Assembly (NCBI RefSeq): GCF_019635515.1
Contig: NZ_JAHBZI010000001.1
Span: 186,001 to 250,000 of the forward strand
Origin: Sphingomonas sp.
GTDB lineage: Bacteria; Pseudomonadota; Alphaproteobacteria; Sphingomonadales; Sphingomonadaceae
DNA: 64,000 bases
Reading direction: 5' to 3'
Below are positions 1 to 8,588 of the stretch, piece after piece. Under the pieces are notes generated by a model, which saw only the letters and a list, made by a program, of their open reading frames with translations, did not search any database and was not told where the DNA came from. Position numbers and translations under genes: made by a program. Position 1 is the stretch's first letter, and each line of letters begins with the position of its first letter.

Positions 1-534
1 CCCCTCGCCGGCGAGATTGAAATAGGCGTGGTGCGTGAGGTTGATCACCGTCGCGGCGTCGGTGGTCGCGGTGAAGGCGATGTACAGCCCGTCTTCCTCG
101 AGCGTGTACCGCGTCTCGACCGATAGCGTGCCGGGAAAGCCGTTATACCCGGCCGGATTGACCAGCGTGAATATCGCCGAATGCGCGTCGCGGTGCTTGA
201 GCGTCCAGAATTGCTGGTCGAAGCCCAATGGCCCCGAGTGGAGATTGTTTACCCCGCCACTGTCCGTAGGCAGGCGATACTCCTTGCCGTCGAGGCTGAA
301 CCGCGCGCCGCCGATGCGGTTGGCGTAGCGCCCGGCGACCGCGCCATAGAAGCGCGGGTGGCCGCGATATTCTTCAAGATTCCGATAGCCAAGCGTGACA
401 TTGGCGATGCCGCCGTCGCGCGCGGGCACGTCCAGCCGGCGGAGGGTGGCGCCGAGATTGAGCAATTCGGCGCGGAACGCCCCGCGCCTGATCTCGACCG
501 TCTCGATGCTGCCACCCTCGACCAGCCAGTTCAT
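1..534 (-). CDS. galM: Aldose 1-epimerase (galactose mutarotase), 3' end cut by window edge
   Basis: Interconverts alpha and beta anomers of aldoses such as galactose or glucose. About 178 codons are visible, read from an ATG at 534 to the window edge, so the C-terminal half lies outside. Visible family signatures are an early GATLRRLDVPARDG stretch, a GRYANRIGGARF stretch (the usual GR.aNRI motif), GGVNNLHSG, and NLTHHAYFNLAGEG at the edge, which carries the catalytic His region. Its ATG overlaps the stop of the GH3 gene (ATGA), so it is translationally coupled to a beta-glucosidase. The pairing suggests anomer handling of the sugars that enzyme releases (inference). Confidence 0.9.
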   Translation of the reverse strand, partial: MNWLVEGGSIETVEIRRGAFRAELLNLGATLRRLDVPARDGGIANVTLGYRNLEEYRGHPRFYGAVAGRYANRIGGARFSLDGKEYRLPTDSGGVNNLHSGPLGFDQQFWTLKHRDAHSAIFTLVNPAGYNGFPGTLSVETRYTLEEDGLYIAFTATTDAATVINLTHHAYFNLAGEG

Positions 535-3002
535 TTTCCGCCCGGGCAGATCGAATTGTTGGGATCGGAGACGATGCGGATATCCGCCACCGCGAAGCTC
601 AGCGGCCCCGAGGCGCTGACCACGAACGGTGCGCTGACCTTGCTCAAATCGACGCCGTTCTCGACATAGCATTTGAGAAGGATCTTGGCGGTGCGCCATT
701 TCCCCGTCTCGCCGGTGAACAGGCTGGTCGCGTCGATCGCACCGGTATTGGTGCCGCCTTCCATCAGCAACCGCACCTTGCCGGTGGCCGAGGTGGTGAG
801 CTTGTAGCTGATCTGGATCGAGAGATCGGCATTGGCCTCGCGGGTGAGATCGAGCGGACCGCCGCTGATGCGCGCCGTCGCCGGGCCTGCCGGCCAGGTG
901 AGCAGTTGTGCGCCCTCCTGCGTCGCCGGGCCATCGACCGCGCGGCGGTTCACCTTGCTGTCGGTGGCGAAGGAGAAGGGCGCGGCGGCTACACCCTTGG
1001 TGAAATAGATGGTGGTGTTGGCGAGCGAGGCATCGACGCCGGCATCTTCGCTCAGCGCGGGGACGGCGGCGGGCTTGGCATAGCTCAGGCCATAGCCGAA
1101 CGCGAACAGCGGATCGTAGCCGGGATCGCGCTGGTTGAGCTTGAACTGGCCGGCGGTCTTCGGCCAGCTGTACGACAGCGTGCCGGTGAAGTCGCGGCGC
1201 GGCTTGCCGGCCTTGTCGCCGACCAGCACATCGGCGACGCCATCGCCCTCGCTGCCCGGCAGCCAGGCGGCGACGAACGCATCGGACTGGTTGAGCTCGG
1301 GATTGACCCATAGCGGCCGGCCCGAGAGGAACACCGAGACCGTGGGGATGCCGGCCTTTTTGAGTTTCGCGAGCATCGCCAGCGCCTGCTTGTCGCCGGG
1401 CTGGAATTCGAGCGTGCGGATGTCGCCGCGCATCTCGGCATAGGGCTGTTCGCCGAACACCACCACCGCGACATCGGGCCTGGCGGTGAAGCTACCATCG
1501 GCCGAAAGGGTCGCGGTGCCGCCCGATGCTTCGACGGCCTTCTTGATGCCGCCATAGATCGAGGTCGCGCCGGGGAAGAAGGAGTTGGGGTTGCCATCGC
1601 CCTGCCAGCTCAGCGTCCAGCCGCCGGTCTGCATCTGCAGCGAATCCGCGCCGGGGCCGGTGACGAGCACGTTCGCCGAGGCCTTGAGCGGCAGCACGCC
1701 CTCATTCTTGAGCAGCACCAGGCTCTTGGCCACCGCCTCGCGGGCGATGGCGCGATGCGCGGCGCTGCCCATGACATCGGGTTTGTCCTCGATCGGGCGG
1801 GCCGGATCGAACAGGCCGAGCTTGACCTTGACGCGGAGGATGCGGCGAACGGCATCGTCGACCCGGCGCATCGGGATGGTGCCGTCCTTGACCTGTCGCA
1901 CGGTCGTTTCGAACAGGCCCTTCCAGCTATCCGGCGCCATCGCCATGTCGAGTCCGGCGTTGAAGGTCGCGGGGCAATCGGTGTTGGTGCAGCCTGGAAT
2001 CTGGCCGTGCGCGTTCCAGTCGCCGACGATGAAGCCCTCAAAGCCCATCCGGCCCTTGAGCACATCGGTGAGCAACGACTTGTTGCCGTGCATCGGCACG
2101 CCGTTCCAGCGGTTGAACGAGGCCATCGCGGTCATCGCCCCGGCCTCGATCGCGGGCGGATAGCCGGCGCCATGGACGTTCGCGAGCGTCGCCTCGTCGA
2201 CCTCGGTGTTGCCCTGGTCGATGCCGTCGGTGGTGCCACCATCGCCGAGGAAATGCTTGATGCTGGCGGCGACATAGCCTTGCTGGATGCGGTGCTCGGT
2301 ACCTACCGGACCCTGCAGCCCGGTCACCACCTGCGGCGCATAGCTGGCGACGACCGACGGCTCTTCCGAATAGCCTTCATAGGTGCGGCCCCAGCGGTCG
2401 TTCTGCGGGGTGGCGACGGTCGGGCCGAACGCCCAGTGGATGCCCGACGCCGCCGTCTCGATCGCGGTGACTTCGCCGATCTTCCGGATCAGTTCCGGAT
2501 CGCGCATCGCGCCGAGGCCGATATTGTGCGGGAAGATCGTCGCGCCGATGACGTTGGCGTTGCCATGGACCGAGTCGATGCCGAAGATCAGCGGGATCTT
2601 GAGATTGCCGGGGCGGTCCTCCATCGCGACCTTCTCGAAAGCGCGCGAGGTATCGATCCATTCCTTGCGCGGCGAGCGGTCGTCGCCCGAAAGCGGCGGT
2701 GAGTTGCCACCCGCCAGGATCGACCCGAGCGGATATTTGCGCAGGTCTTCGGGCTTCACGCTGCCGATATCGCCCTGGACCATCTGGCCGACCTTCTGCT
2801 CGACGGTCATCTTGGCCATCAGCTCGGTGACGAACTTTTCGGTCGCGGGATCGACCAGCCCCTGGCTATGCGCCGCCGGCCAGTTGGCGGGATTGGCGAC
2901 GCTTGGTCCAGCGGAGGCCGGCCCGGCGGGCGCCTGCTGGGCCAGCGCGGGTACCGCTAACATGCAGGTTGTCGTCATCAGCAACGTCAGGCCCAGGCGC
3001 AT
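531..3002 (-). CDS. Secreted GH3 beta-glucosidase / exo-beta-glucan hydrolase
   Basis: An 823-residue glycoside hydrolase of family 3, predicted to remove glucose from beta-glucans or cello-oligosaccharides in the periplasm or outside. Residues 1-21 form a Sec signal peptide ending in ALA before QQAP. The TIM-barrel domain spans roughly 50-400, with KHF at 249-251 and the nucleophile motif GFIVGDWNA giving Asp328. The alpha/beta sandwich domain follows to about 640. The last 170 residues form an extra beta-rich C-terminal domain like that of long ExoP-type GH3 enzymes. A GGGAGAGAG ribosome site precedes the ATG. The gene ends in an ATGA overlap with the aldose epimerase gene. Exact substrate cannot be told from sequence. 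Confidence 0.9.
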   Translation of the reverse strand: MRLGLTLLMTTTCMLAVPALAQQAPAGPASAGPSVANPANWPAAHSQGLVDPATEKFVTELMAKMTVEQKVGQMVQGDIGSVKPEDLRKYPLGSILAGGNSPPLSGDDRSPRKEWIDTSRAFEKVAMEDRPGNLKIPLIFGIDSVHGNANVIGATIFPHNIGLGAMRDPELIRKIGEVTAIETAASGIHWAFGPTVATPQNDRWGRTYEGYSEEPSVVASYAPQVVTGLQGPVGTEHRIQQGYVAASIKHFLGDGGTTDGIDQGNTEVDEATLANVHGAGYPPAIEAGAMTAMASFNRWNGVPMHGNKSLLTDVLKGRMGFEGFIVGDWNAHGQIPGCTNTDCPATFNAGLDMAMAPDSWKGLFETTVRQVKDGTIPMRRVDDAVRRILRVKVKLGLFDPARPIEDKPDVMGSAAHRAIAREAVAKSLVLLKNEGVLPLKASANVLVTGPGADSLQMQTGGWTLSWQGDGNPNSFFPGATSIYGGIKKAVEASGGTATLSADGSFTARPDVAVVVFGEQPYAEMRGDIRTLEFQPGDKQALAMLAKLKKAGIPTVSVFLSGRPLWVNPELNQSDAFVAAWLPGSEGDGVADVLVGDKAGKPRRDFTGTLSYSWPKTAGQFKLNQRDPGYDPLFAFGYGLSYAKPAAVPALSEDAGVDASLANTTIYFTKGVAAAPFSFATDSKVNRRAVDGPATQEGAQLLTWPAGPATARISGGPLDLTREANADLSIQISYKLTTSATGKVRLLMEGGTNTGAIDATSLFTGETGKWRTAKILLKCYVENGVDLSKVSAPFVVSASGPLSFAVADIRIVSDPNNSICPGGK

Positions 3003-3046
3003 TTCTCTCTCCCAATATCCGGTTTCCTGACAGCGTTATCAGAGGT

Positions 3047-4570
3047 TCAGCGCTTGAGTCCACTTTCAAGCCATCGTGCGGCATCGTCGGGGCTCTTTTT
3101 GCCCGTATCGCGATCGACCATGTAATTGGCCTCGCGCATCCGCTCGACCGCGATCGCGCCGACCAGAGGCTTGAGCAGCGCCTGCATTCTGGCGTCGCCG
3201 GCATGGGCGGGCGAAAGCAGCAGGATCGCGTCATAGCCGGGGATCGCGCCGAGCGGATCGCTCAGCACCGTCAACTTGTCGGCGGCGATGCGGCCGTCGG
3301 AGCTATAGGCGGTGATGACGTCGGCGGCGCCGCTGGCAAGCGCGCGGTACATGAAGGTCGGCTGGTATGGGCGCCCCGACTTGAACTCGATGCCATAGGC
3401 CTTACGCACCGCCGCCCATTCGGGGCGCTCGAGGAATTCGGGATCGGTGGCGAAGTTGAGCTGACCGGCCTGACGCGCCAGGTCTTCCAGGCTGACGATC
3501 CCGCGCCTGGCCGCATCGGGCCCGCGCATCGCAAAGGCATAGGTGTTCTCGAAGCCGAGCGAGCCGAGCATCGTCACCTCGTGCTGCGCCTTGACCCATT
3601 CGCCGACGCTCGCGACGATGGCCTCGCGGCTCGGCACATCGGTGCGCTTCATCTGGTTGGCCCAGACGGTGCCCGAATAATCGACGAGGATGTCGATATC
3701 GCCGCCGGCCAGCGCGGAGTAGGCAACCGCCGAGCCGAGACCCTCGCGGTAGCGAACCTTGTAGCCCGCATCCTCCAGCCGGTGTCCGATCACCCGAATC
3801 AGGATGTATTGCTCGGAAAAGCCCTTGGCGCCGATGGTGATCGTGCCCTTGGCCGAGGGCCAGGCGGGGGCGAGCGCGACGAGGATGCCGAGCAACAGGG
3901 CGCCGAGGCTAGCCCAGACCAGCGCGCGTTTGCGCCGGGCGATCCCATATTCGGCGATCCCGAGCAGGGCGTCGGCCGCCAGCGCGAGACCGGCGGCGGC
4001 GACACAGCCGGCCAGCACCAGCGTCCAGTTCTGTGTCTGCAGCCCGGCGAAGATCAGGTCGCCGAGGCTAGGCTGGCCGACCGTAGTCGAGAGCGTCGCC
4101 GCGCCGATCGTCCACACCGCGGCGGTGCGGATGCCGGCCATCAGCACCGGTGCGACCAATGGCGCCTCGACCAGCCAGAGCCGCTGGCCGCGGGTCATGC
4201 CGACGCCGTCGGCGGCCTCGATCACCGCCGGATCGAGATTGGCGAGGCCGGTGACACCGTTGCGGAGAATCGGCAGCAGGGCATAGAGCGACAACGCCAG
4301 CAGCGACGGCAGGAAGCCGAGCGCCGGAATCCCGCCGCCGACCAGATTCGAGAGCGAAAGCAGGATCGGATAGAACAGCGCGAGCAGCGCCAGGCTCGGG
4401 ATCGTCTGGACAAGGCTGGCGAAGCCGAGCGCGATCCGCGCCACCGTCCGGTTGCGCGACGACAGCACTACCAGCGGCAGGCTGACCGCCAGCCCGAGCA
4501 GCAACGCCGCGAACGCCAGCAGCAGATGCTGGGCGAGCAGTTCCGGCACGCGGGCGAACGCGGCGGTCAC
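3047..4570 (-). CDS. ABC importer permease fused to substrate-binding domain (OpuC/ProWX/EgtU type)
   Basis: 507 residues joining two importer parts. Residues 1-200 are an MetI-type permease with about five to six membrane spans and the EAA-loop-like stretch EAADGVGMTRGQRLW. After another span near 218-232, residues 240-507 form a type OpuAC/ProX substrate-binding domain (starts ITIGAKGFSEQYIL). This architecture is known for glycine betaine, choline and carnitine importers and for the ergothioneine importer EgtU, so the substrate is a quaternary-amine-like compound but not resolved. The start is GTG at 4570; the protein begins close to the first span, as is usual. No ATPase gene lies on either side, which is odd. 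A YdeI-like gene ends 16 bp upstream. Confidence 0.87.
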   Translation of the reverse strand: MTAAFARVPELLAQHLLLAFAALLLGLAVSLPLVVLSSRNRTVARIALGFASLVQTIPSLALLALFYPILLSLSNLVGGGIPALGFLPSLLALSLYALLPILRNGVTGLANLDPAVIEAADGVGMTRGQRLWLVEAPLVAPVLMAGIRTAAVWTIGAATLSTTVGQPSLGDLIFAGLQTQNWTLVLAGCVAAAGLALAADALLGIAEYGIARRKRALVWASLGALLLGILVALAPAWPSAKGTITIGAKGFSEQYILIRVIGHRLEDAGYKVRYREGLGSAVAYSALAGGDIDILVDYSGTVWANQMKRTDVPSREAIVASVGEWVKAQHEVTMLGSLGFENTYAFAMRGPDAARRGIVSLEDLARQAGQLNFATDPEFLERPEWAAVRKAYGIEFKSGRPYQPTFMYRALASGAADVITAYSSDGRIAADKLTVLSDPLGAIPGYDAILLLSPAHAGDARMQALLKPLVGAIAVERMREANYMVDRDTGKKSPDDAARWLESGLKR

Positions 4571-4586
4571 CGGGTGCGCCGGCTAT

Positions 4587-5177
4587 TCAGCAATTTTCGT
4601 ATTTCCAGTTGCGTCGCTTGCCCTCGCGAATCCAGCGCAACGCCTCGGCGACGCGCCTGGCCTTGGTCTCGGGGCGCTTGGCTTCCCCGATCCATTCGCA
4701 ATATTCGCGGCGGCAGCTTGGCGGAAAGGCATCGAAATGCGCGGCGGCGGCATCATCCCCGGCCAAAGCCTGGGCGAGCTCGGGCGGCACCGGCAGTTGG
4801 GGCTTGGGAGCGCCCGCGCGCTTCGGCTTCGCCCCCGAATCGGTCAGCGCCATCGCCTCCTTGACCTGCCGCTCGAGCGTCGCCGCGTCGGGCAGATCAT
4901 CGAGCGCTTCGACGCGGCCATATTGCCCCATCGCCGAGCCTTCGAGGCCGGTCTTCAATTCCTGGCGGTGCCAGAAGCCGAAGGTGGCATGCGCCTTGAA
5001 CGCGGCCATGTTGGCGAGCGGCTTGCCCTTGTAGACGAATGCCGGGATCGACCATTTGATCGTCTCCTCGGCTTCGGGGCAGGCGGCGTGGACACGCTCG
5101 CGCAGCCAGATGAGGATCGGCTGGGCGAATTCGGCGCGGCTGGCGATATAATCGTCGATACGGGTGTCTCGGGGCAT
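4587..5177 (-). CDS. YdeI/OmpD-associated family protein (DUF1801 domain)
   Basis: A 196-residue soluble protein. The first ~120 residues are a DUF1801 (YdhG-like) domain, recognisable from EETIKWSIPAFVYKGK and the later FGFWHR. The last ~60 residues carry the YdeI C-terminal pattern PPSCRREYCEWIGEAKRPETKARR and RNWKY. The biochemical role is unknown; the fold is related to frataxin-like DUF1801 proteins. I chose the ATG at 5177 (MPRDTRIDDYIA), which matches usual family N-termini, over a TTG 12 codons upstream. It is co-directional with the permease fusion 16 bp downstream, but a shared function is not implied. Confidence 0.82.
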   Translation of the reverse strand: MPRDTRIDDYIASRAEFAQPILIWLRERVHAACPEAEETIKWSIPAFVYKGKPLANMAAFKAHATFGFWHRQELKTGLEGSAMGQYGRVEALDDLPDAATLERQVKEAMALTDSGAKPKRAGAPKPQLPVPPELAQALAGDDAAAAHFDAFPPSCRREYCEWIGEAKRPETKARRVAEALRWIREGKRRNWKYENC

Positions 5178-5218
5178 GGTCGCGATGCTGTCGCGCGTGG
5201 CCCCGAGCGTCAAGGCAA

Positions 5219-5557
5219 TCAGGGTTCGAGCGAATCCTCATCGGCGTCGTCGAGATCGTCATCGTCGTCGAGGCTATCCTCGTCGAAATCCGCCTGGACC
5301 TCATCTTCCGCGCTTGCGGTGGCGGTCAGCTCGGCATCGTCATTCTCTTCGCCCAGCTCGTCATCGGCCATGCGCAGATCGTCTTCGTCATCGTCGGCAT
5401 CCTGACCGAGATCGGGCATCAGATCGGTAAGGATCGCCCCGTCGGTCGGGCCGTTGCTGGTCGCTTCGAGAATTTCGGCACGCTGGCTCTCGTCATAACC
5501 CTCGTCATCGAAACCGTCATCGCCCGAACCCTGTGCGGGAACCTGATGTCCGCCCAT
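5219..5557 (-). CDS. Highly acidic small protein of unknown function
   Basis: 112 residues with about 45 Asp/Glu, no Lys and only two Arg. The C-terminal half is nearly continuous acid clusters (for example DDDDDLDDADED), while the N-terminal half (GYDESQRAEILEATSNGPTDGAILTDLMPDL) is less biased and could be a folded or binding segment. No signal peptide or membrane span. The start is an ATG at 5557, preceded at 7 nt by AGAGAGGA, rather than the longer reading upstream. I do not recognise a characterised family. It lies just upstream of the YdeI-like gene on the same strand. Confidence 0.72.
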   Translation of the reverse strand: MGGHQVPAQGSGDDGFDDEGYDESQRAEILEATSNGPTDGAILTDLMPDLGQDADDDEDDLRMADDELGEENDDAELTATASAEDEVQADFDEDSLDDDDDLDDADEDSLEP

Positions 5558-5633
5558 CGCCTGTCCTCTCTTGCGCGCCCGGAACAGCCGAGCCGTCACA
5601 AGCGCTAACCGCGCGAGGGGGTGACTCGTTCCC

Positions 5634-6869
5634 TCAGGTCGCGCGGAACATGCGGCCCTTCTCGGTGATGGCGATGATCGCGAACGACAACACCCCCATG
5701 GTCACGAAACCGATGTAGAGCGGCACGGTGGTGCCGTCGAACGCCTGGCCGATCGCCGCGCCGAGCAGGGCGCTGCCCATCGTCGCGACAAAGCCCTGCA
5801 GGCTGGAGGCGGTGCCGGCGATCTCGCCCATACGCTCCATCGCCATCGCCGAGAAATTGGCGTTGGCCAGGCCCATGCAGCCCATCATCAGGGCCTGGAG
5901 CAGCGTGAAAGACCAGAGCGCCTCATGGCCGGTCCAGGTCACCGCGAGGTGGATCGCGGCGAACAGGATCACGCCGCTGAGCGCGGTGTGCGAGATGCGG
6001 CGCATCCCGATTTTCATCACCAGCTTCGAGTTGATGAACGAGCCGACCGCCATCGTGCCGGCGACGACGGGGAAGATGATCGCCAGTAGCTCGGGGCGAT
6101 GGAAAACATCTTCCATCACCTGCTGGATCGAGCCGATGAACCCGAACATCGCGCCCGACAGCAAGGCGATGGCGAGCGTGTAGCCGACCGCACAGCGATC
6201 GCGGAGCACCAGCAGATAGTCGCCGAGGACGCGGCGGGGGGCTAGCGAGAGCCGCGCCTCGGGCGCCAGCGTCTCGGGCATGCGCAGCCAGAACCACAGC
6301 ACGACGAGCATCGACACGCCCGCGACCGCCCAAAAGATCAGCCGCCAGCTACCGCCAAGCAGGATTAGCTGACCGAGGCTGGGCGCGAGGATCGGCGCCG
6401 CCATGAAAACGATGAACGCCAGGCTCATCACCCGCGCCATCGCCCGGCCCGAATAGCAATCGCGGACCAGGGCGACCGAAACCACGCGCGCTCCCGCGGC
6501 GGCGGTGCCCATCGCGAAGCGCGCGACGAGCAGCAGCACGAAGCTGCCCGAGATCGCGGCAAGCGCGCTGGTCACCACATAGGAAGCGAGCGCGAGCGCC
6601 AGCACCGGGCGGCGGCCATAACGGTCTGACAGCGGGCCATAGGCGAGCTGCGAGATGGCGAAGCCGAGCAGGAAGGCGGTCAGGACATATTGGCGGTGAT
6701 TGGGCTCGGTGACGCCCAGCGCTTCGCCGATCGCGGGCAGCGCCGGCAGCATCGAATCGATGCCCAGCGCCGTCAGCCCCATCATCGCGGCGACCAAGGC
6801 CACGAACTCGCCAAAGGCGAGCGGAGACTTGTTGGCGCTCTGGGCGCTGAGGTGCGGCTGGGCGTCCAT
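5634..6869 (-). CDS. Bcr/CflA family MFS multidrug exporter
   Basis: 411 residues with about 12 hydrophobic segments: a proton-driven inner-membrane exporter of the drug resistance DHA1 group. The loop between spans 2 and 3 carries the MFS signature YGPLSDRYGRRPVL. The span-5 region MSLAFIVFMAAPILAPSLGQLIL matches the antiporter motif C (Pro-rich helix) typical of Bcr/CflA exporters. Related members export bicyclomycin, chloramphenicol or sulfonamides, but the substrate here cannot be read off. It is monocistronic and divergent from the lipoprotein gene at 6977, with about 107 bp between the two starts. Confidence 0.88.
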   Translation of the reverse strand: MDAQPHLSAQSANKSPLAFGEFVALVAAMMGLTALGIDSMLPALPAIGEALGVTEPNHRQYVLTAFLLGFAISQLAYGPLSDRYGRRPVLALALASYVVTSALAAISGSFVLLLVARFAMGTAAAGARVVSVALVRDCYSGRAMARVMSLAFIVFMAAPILAPSLGQLILLGGSWRLIFWAVAGVSMLVVLWFWLRMPETLAPEARLSLAPRRVLGDYLLVLRDRCAVGYTLAIALLSGAMFGFIGSIQQVMEDVFHRPELLAIIFPVVAGTMAVGSFINSKLVMKIGMRRISHTALSGVILFAAIHLAVTWTGHEALWSFTLLQALMMGCMGLANANFSAMAMERMGEIAGTASSLQGFVATMGSALLGAAIGQAFDGTTVPLYIGFVTMGVLSFAIIAITEKGRMFRAT

Positions 6870-6976
6870 CGCGCGTGCAAATGGCGGATCGGGGCGGACG
6901 CGTCACCCCCCGGCTTGACCAAAATGCGGTAAAAGGGTAGTGTGTTGCATAGATAATACGCCTACGGAGATGTGCC

Positions 6977-7480
6977 ATGATCCGCTTTGCGCTGCTGCTC
7001 GCGCCGTTCGCCCTCGCCGCTTGCGGCGGTGCGGGCACCTCGATCTCGCTGACCGGAAACGGCGCTGACGGGGAAGGCAATGTCAGTATCAAGACCGGCG
7101 CCGATGGCGGCGTCTCGATCGAGGCGCCGGGCGTGTCGATCTCGACCAAGCTGCCCAAGATCAACCTCACTGCCGAGGATTTCGACGTCAACGGGCTGAA
7201 GCTCTATCCCAAATCGGCGATCCGCGAACTGAACGCGGTGGGCAATGACAAGATGGGCGCCAAGCAGGACAGCCATGTCACCGTCGCGTTCGACAGTCCG
7301 GGGCCGCTGGCCACGGTCCAGGCATGGTTCCGCGAGAACCTCGCCAAACAGGGTTTCAAGGTCGAGGCCAAGGGCAATGGCTTTGCCGGGACGACCAAGG
7401 ACGGCGATCCGTTCACGCTCGAGCTCACCGCCGATGGCGAGCAGAAGGCCAAGGGCAGGATCGAAGTGAAGGGCAGCTGA
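6977..7480 (+). CDS. Lipoprotein of unknown function
   Basis: 167 residues with a lipoprotein signal: MIRFALLLAPFALAAC, lipobox LAAC, lipidated Cys at about residue 16. The next residues are Gly/Ser-rich (GGAGTSISLTGNGADGEGN) and look like a flexible linker. The C-terminal part, from LTAEDFDVNGLKLYP to the end, resembles a small alpha/beta domain, with VTVAFDSPGPLATVQAWFRENLAKQGF likely forming strand-helix. ACGGAG precedes the ATG at good spacing. No characterised family is recognised. It is probably anchored in the outer or inner membrane facing the periplasm. Confidence 0.75.
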   Translation: MIRFALLLAPFALAACGGAGTSISLTGNGADGEGNVSIKTGADGGVSIEAPGVSISTKLPKINLTAEDFDVNGLKLYPKSAIRELNAVGNDKMGAKQDSHVTVAFDSPGPLATVQAWFRENLAKQGFKVEAKGNGFAGTTKDGDPFTLELTADGEQKAKGRIEVKGS

Positions 7481-7515
7481 GCTCGGCTGCTGCTGCGGAA
7501 GCATGAGCGCGTTGC

Positions 7516-7535
7516 GCGGACATATGCTTGTCCGC
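7516..7535. other. Intergenic hairpin, weak terminator or 5' UTR stem
   Basis: A perfect 7-bp stem (GCGGACA / TGTCCGC) with loop TATGCT lies between the lipoprotein stop and the oxygenase start. There is no following T run, so a Rho-independent terminator is only a possibility. Confidence 0.35.
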
Positions 7536-7578
7536 ATGGGCGATGCGGGTCTATCCGGGTCCGATTCAGGAGACTCGC

Positions 7579-8529
7579 ATGTCCACCAATATTCTCGAGC
7601 AGGTTCCGCTCATCTCGATGGCCGATCAGGCCGCTGATCCCGAAGGCTTCGCGCGGAAGCTCGGCGAATCCTTCCAGCGCTTCGGCTTCGCGATGGTCTC
7701 GGACCATGGCGTGCCGCAGGATATCGTCGACCGCGCCTGGGCCAAGACCAAGGAATTCTTCGCGCTGAGCGAGGAAGAGAAGCGTCGATACCATGTCCCC
7801 GGTCAGGGTGGCGCGCGCGGGCTGACGCCGTTCAAGACCGAGATCGCCAAGGGCGCGACCTATGTCGACCTGAAGGAATTCTGGCACGTCGGCCGCGAAC
7901 TGGCCAAGGGCCACCGCTTCGAGGAATTCATGCCCGCGAATATCTGGCCGGACCGGCCGGAGGGGTTCAAGGAGACCTTCCTCGCGCTGTTCCAGGCGCT
8001 CGACGATGCCGGCGACCGGCTGCTCTCGGCGATCGCCCGCTATCTGAAGCTCGCGCCCGACTGGTTCGATCATGCGGTCAAGGACGGCAATTCGGTGCTG
8101 CGCCTGCTCCATTATCCGCCGGTCGATGCGAATGCTCCCGAGGTTCGTGCGGGCGCGCATGAGGATATCAACCTGATCACCCTGCTGCTCGGTGCCGAGG
8201 AAGCGGGCCTCGAGCTGCTCGACCGCGATGGTTCGTGGCTCGCGGTCAAGCCGCCCGAAGGGGCGATGGTGGTGAACGTCGGCGACATGCTCCAGCGGCT
8301 GACCAACCACGTTTTGCCATCGACGACGCACCGGGTGGTCAATCCGCCGCCCGAACGTCGCGGCCATGCCCGCTATTCGATGCCCTTCTTCCTGCATCCC
8401 GCGCCCGATTTCGTGATCGAGACGCTGCCCGGCTGTATGCAGGACCGGCCCAATCGCTATCCAGAGCCGATCAGCAGCCATGATTATCTGCAGGAGCGGC
8501 TGGTCGAGATCGGGCTGGTCAAGAAGTAA
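7579..8529 (+). CDS. Isopenicillin N synthase-like 2-oxoglutarate/Fe(II)-type oxygenase
   Basis: A 316-residue non-heme iron oxygenase of the isopenicillin N synthase / flavonol synthase superfamily. The N-terminal DIOX_N region (VPLISMADQAADPEGFARKL, with FGFAMVSDHGVP) is followed by the double-stranded beta-helix domain. Iron ligands are visible as His194 and Asp196 (HEDINL) and His251 (HRVVNPP); a downstream Arg in RYSMPFF fits the co-substrate site. The ATG at 7579, preceded by CAGGAGACTCGC, is preferred over an ATG-like start 17 codons earlier. The substrate is unknown; homologues hydroxylate or desaturate diverse small molecules. It stands alone, followed 59 bp later by homoserine dehydrogenase. 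Confidence 0.88.
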   Translation: MSTNILEQVPLISMADQAADPEGFARKLGESFQRFGFAMVSDHGVPQDIVDRAWAKTKEFFALSEEEKRRYHVPGQGGARGLTPFKTEIAKGATYVDLKEFWHVGRELAKGHRFEEFMPANIWPDRPEGFKETFLALFQALDDAGDRLLSAIARYLKLAPDWFDHAVKDGNSVLRLLHYPPVDANAPEVRAGAHEDINLITLLLGAEEAGLELLDRDGSWLAVKPPEGAMVVNVGDMLQRLTNHVLPSTTHRVVNPPPERRGHARYSMPFFLHPAPDFVIETLPGCMQDRPNRYPEPISSHDYLQERLVEIGLVKK

Positions 8530-8537
8530 AGCTTTCT

Positions 8538-8567
8538 TCCCCTCGCCTTCCCGCAACGGCTAGGGGA
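8538..8567. repeat. Imperfect palindrome between oxygenase and hom
   Basis: TCCCCT at 8538-8543 pairs with AGGGGA at 8562-8567, with an inner GCC/GGC pairing. It may be a degenerate REP-type element or a weak terminator; there is no T run. Confidence 0.35.
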
Positions 8568-8588
8568 GGGCGATCCAGGGGAGACCGC

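Noticed and set aside
2903..4864. 653-codon plus-strand frame over the permease fusion
   Set aside because: Antisense shadow that also crosses gene borders; low-complexity Arg/Gln/Glu-rich end.
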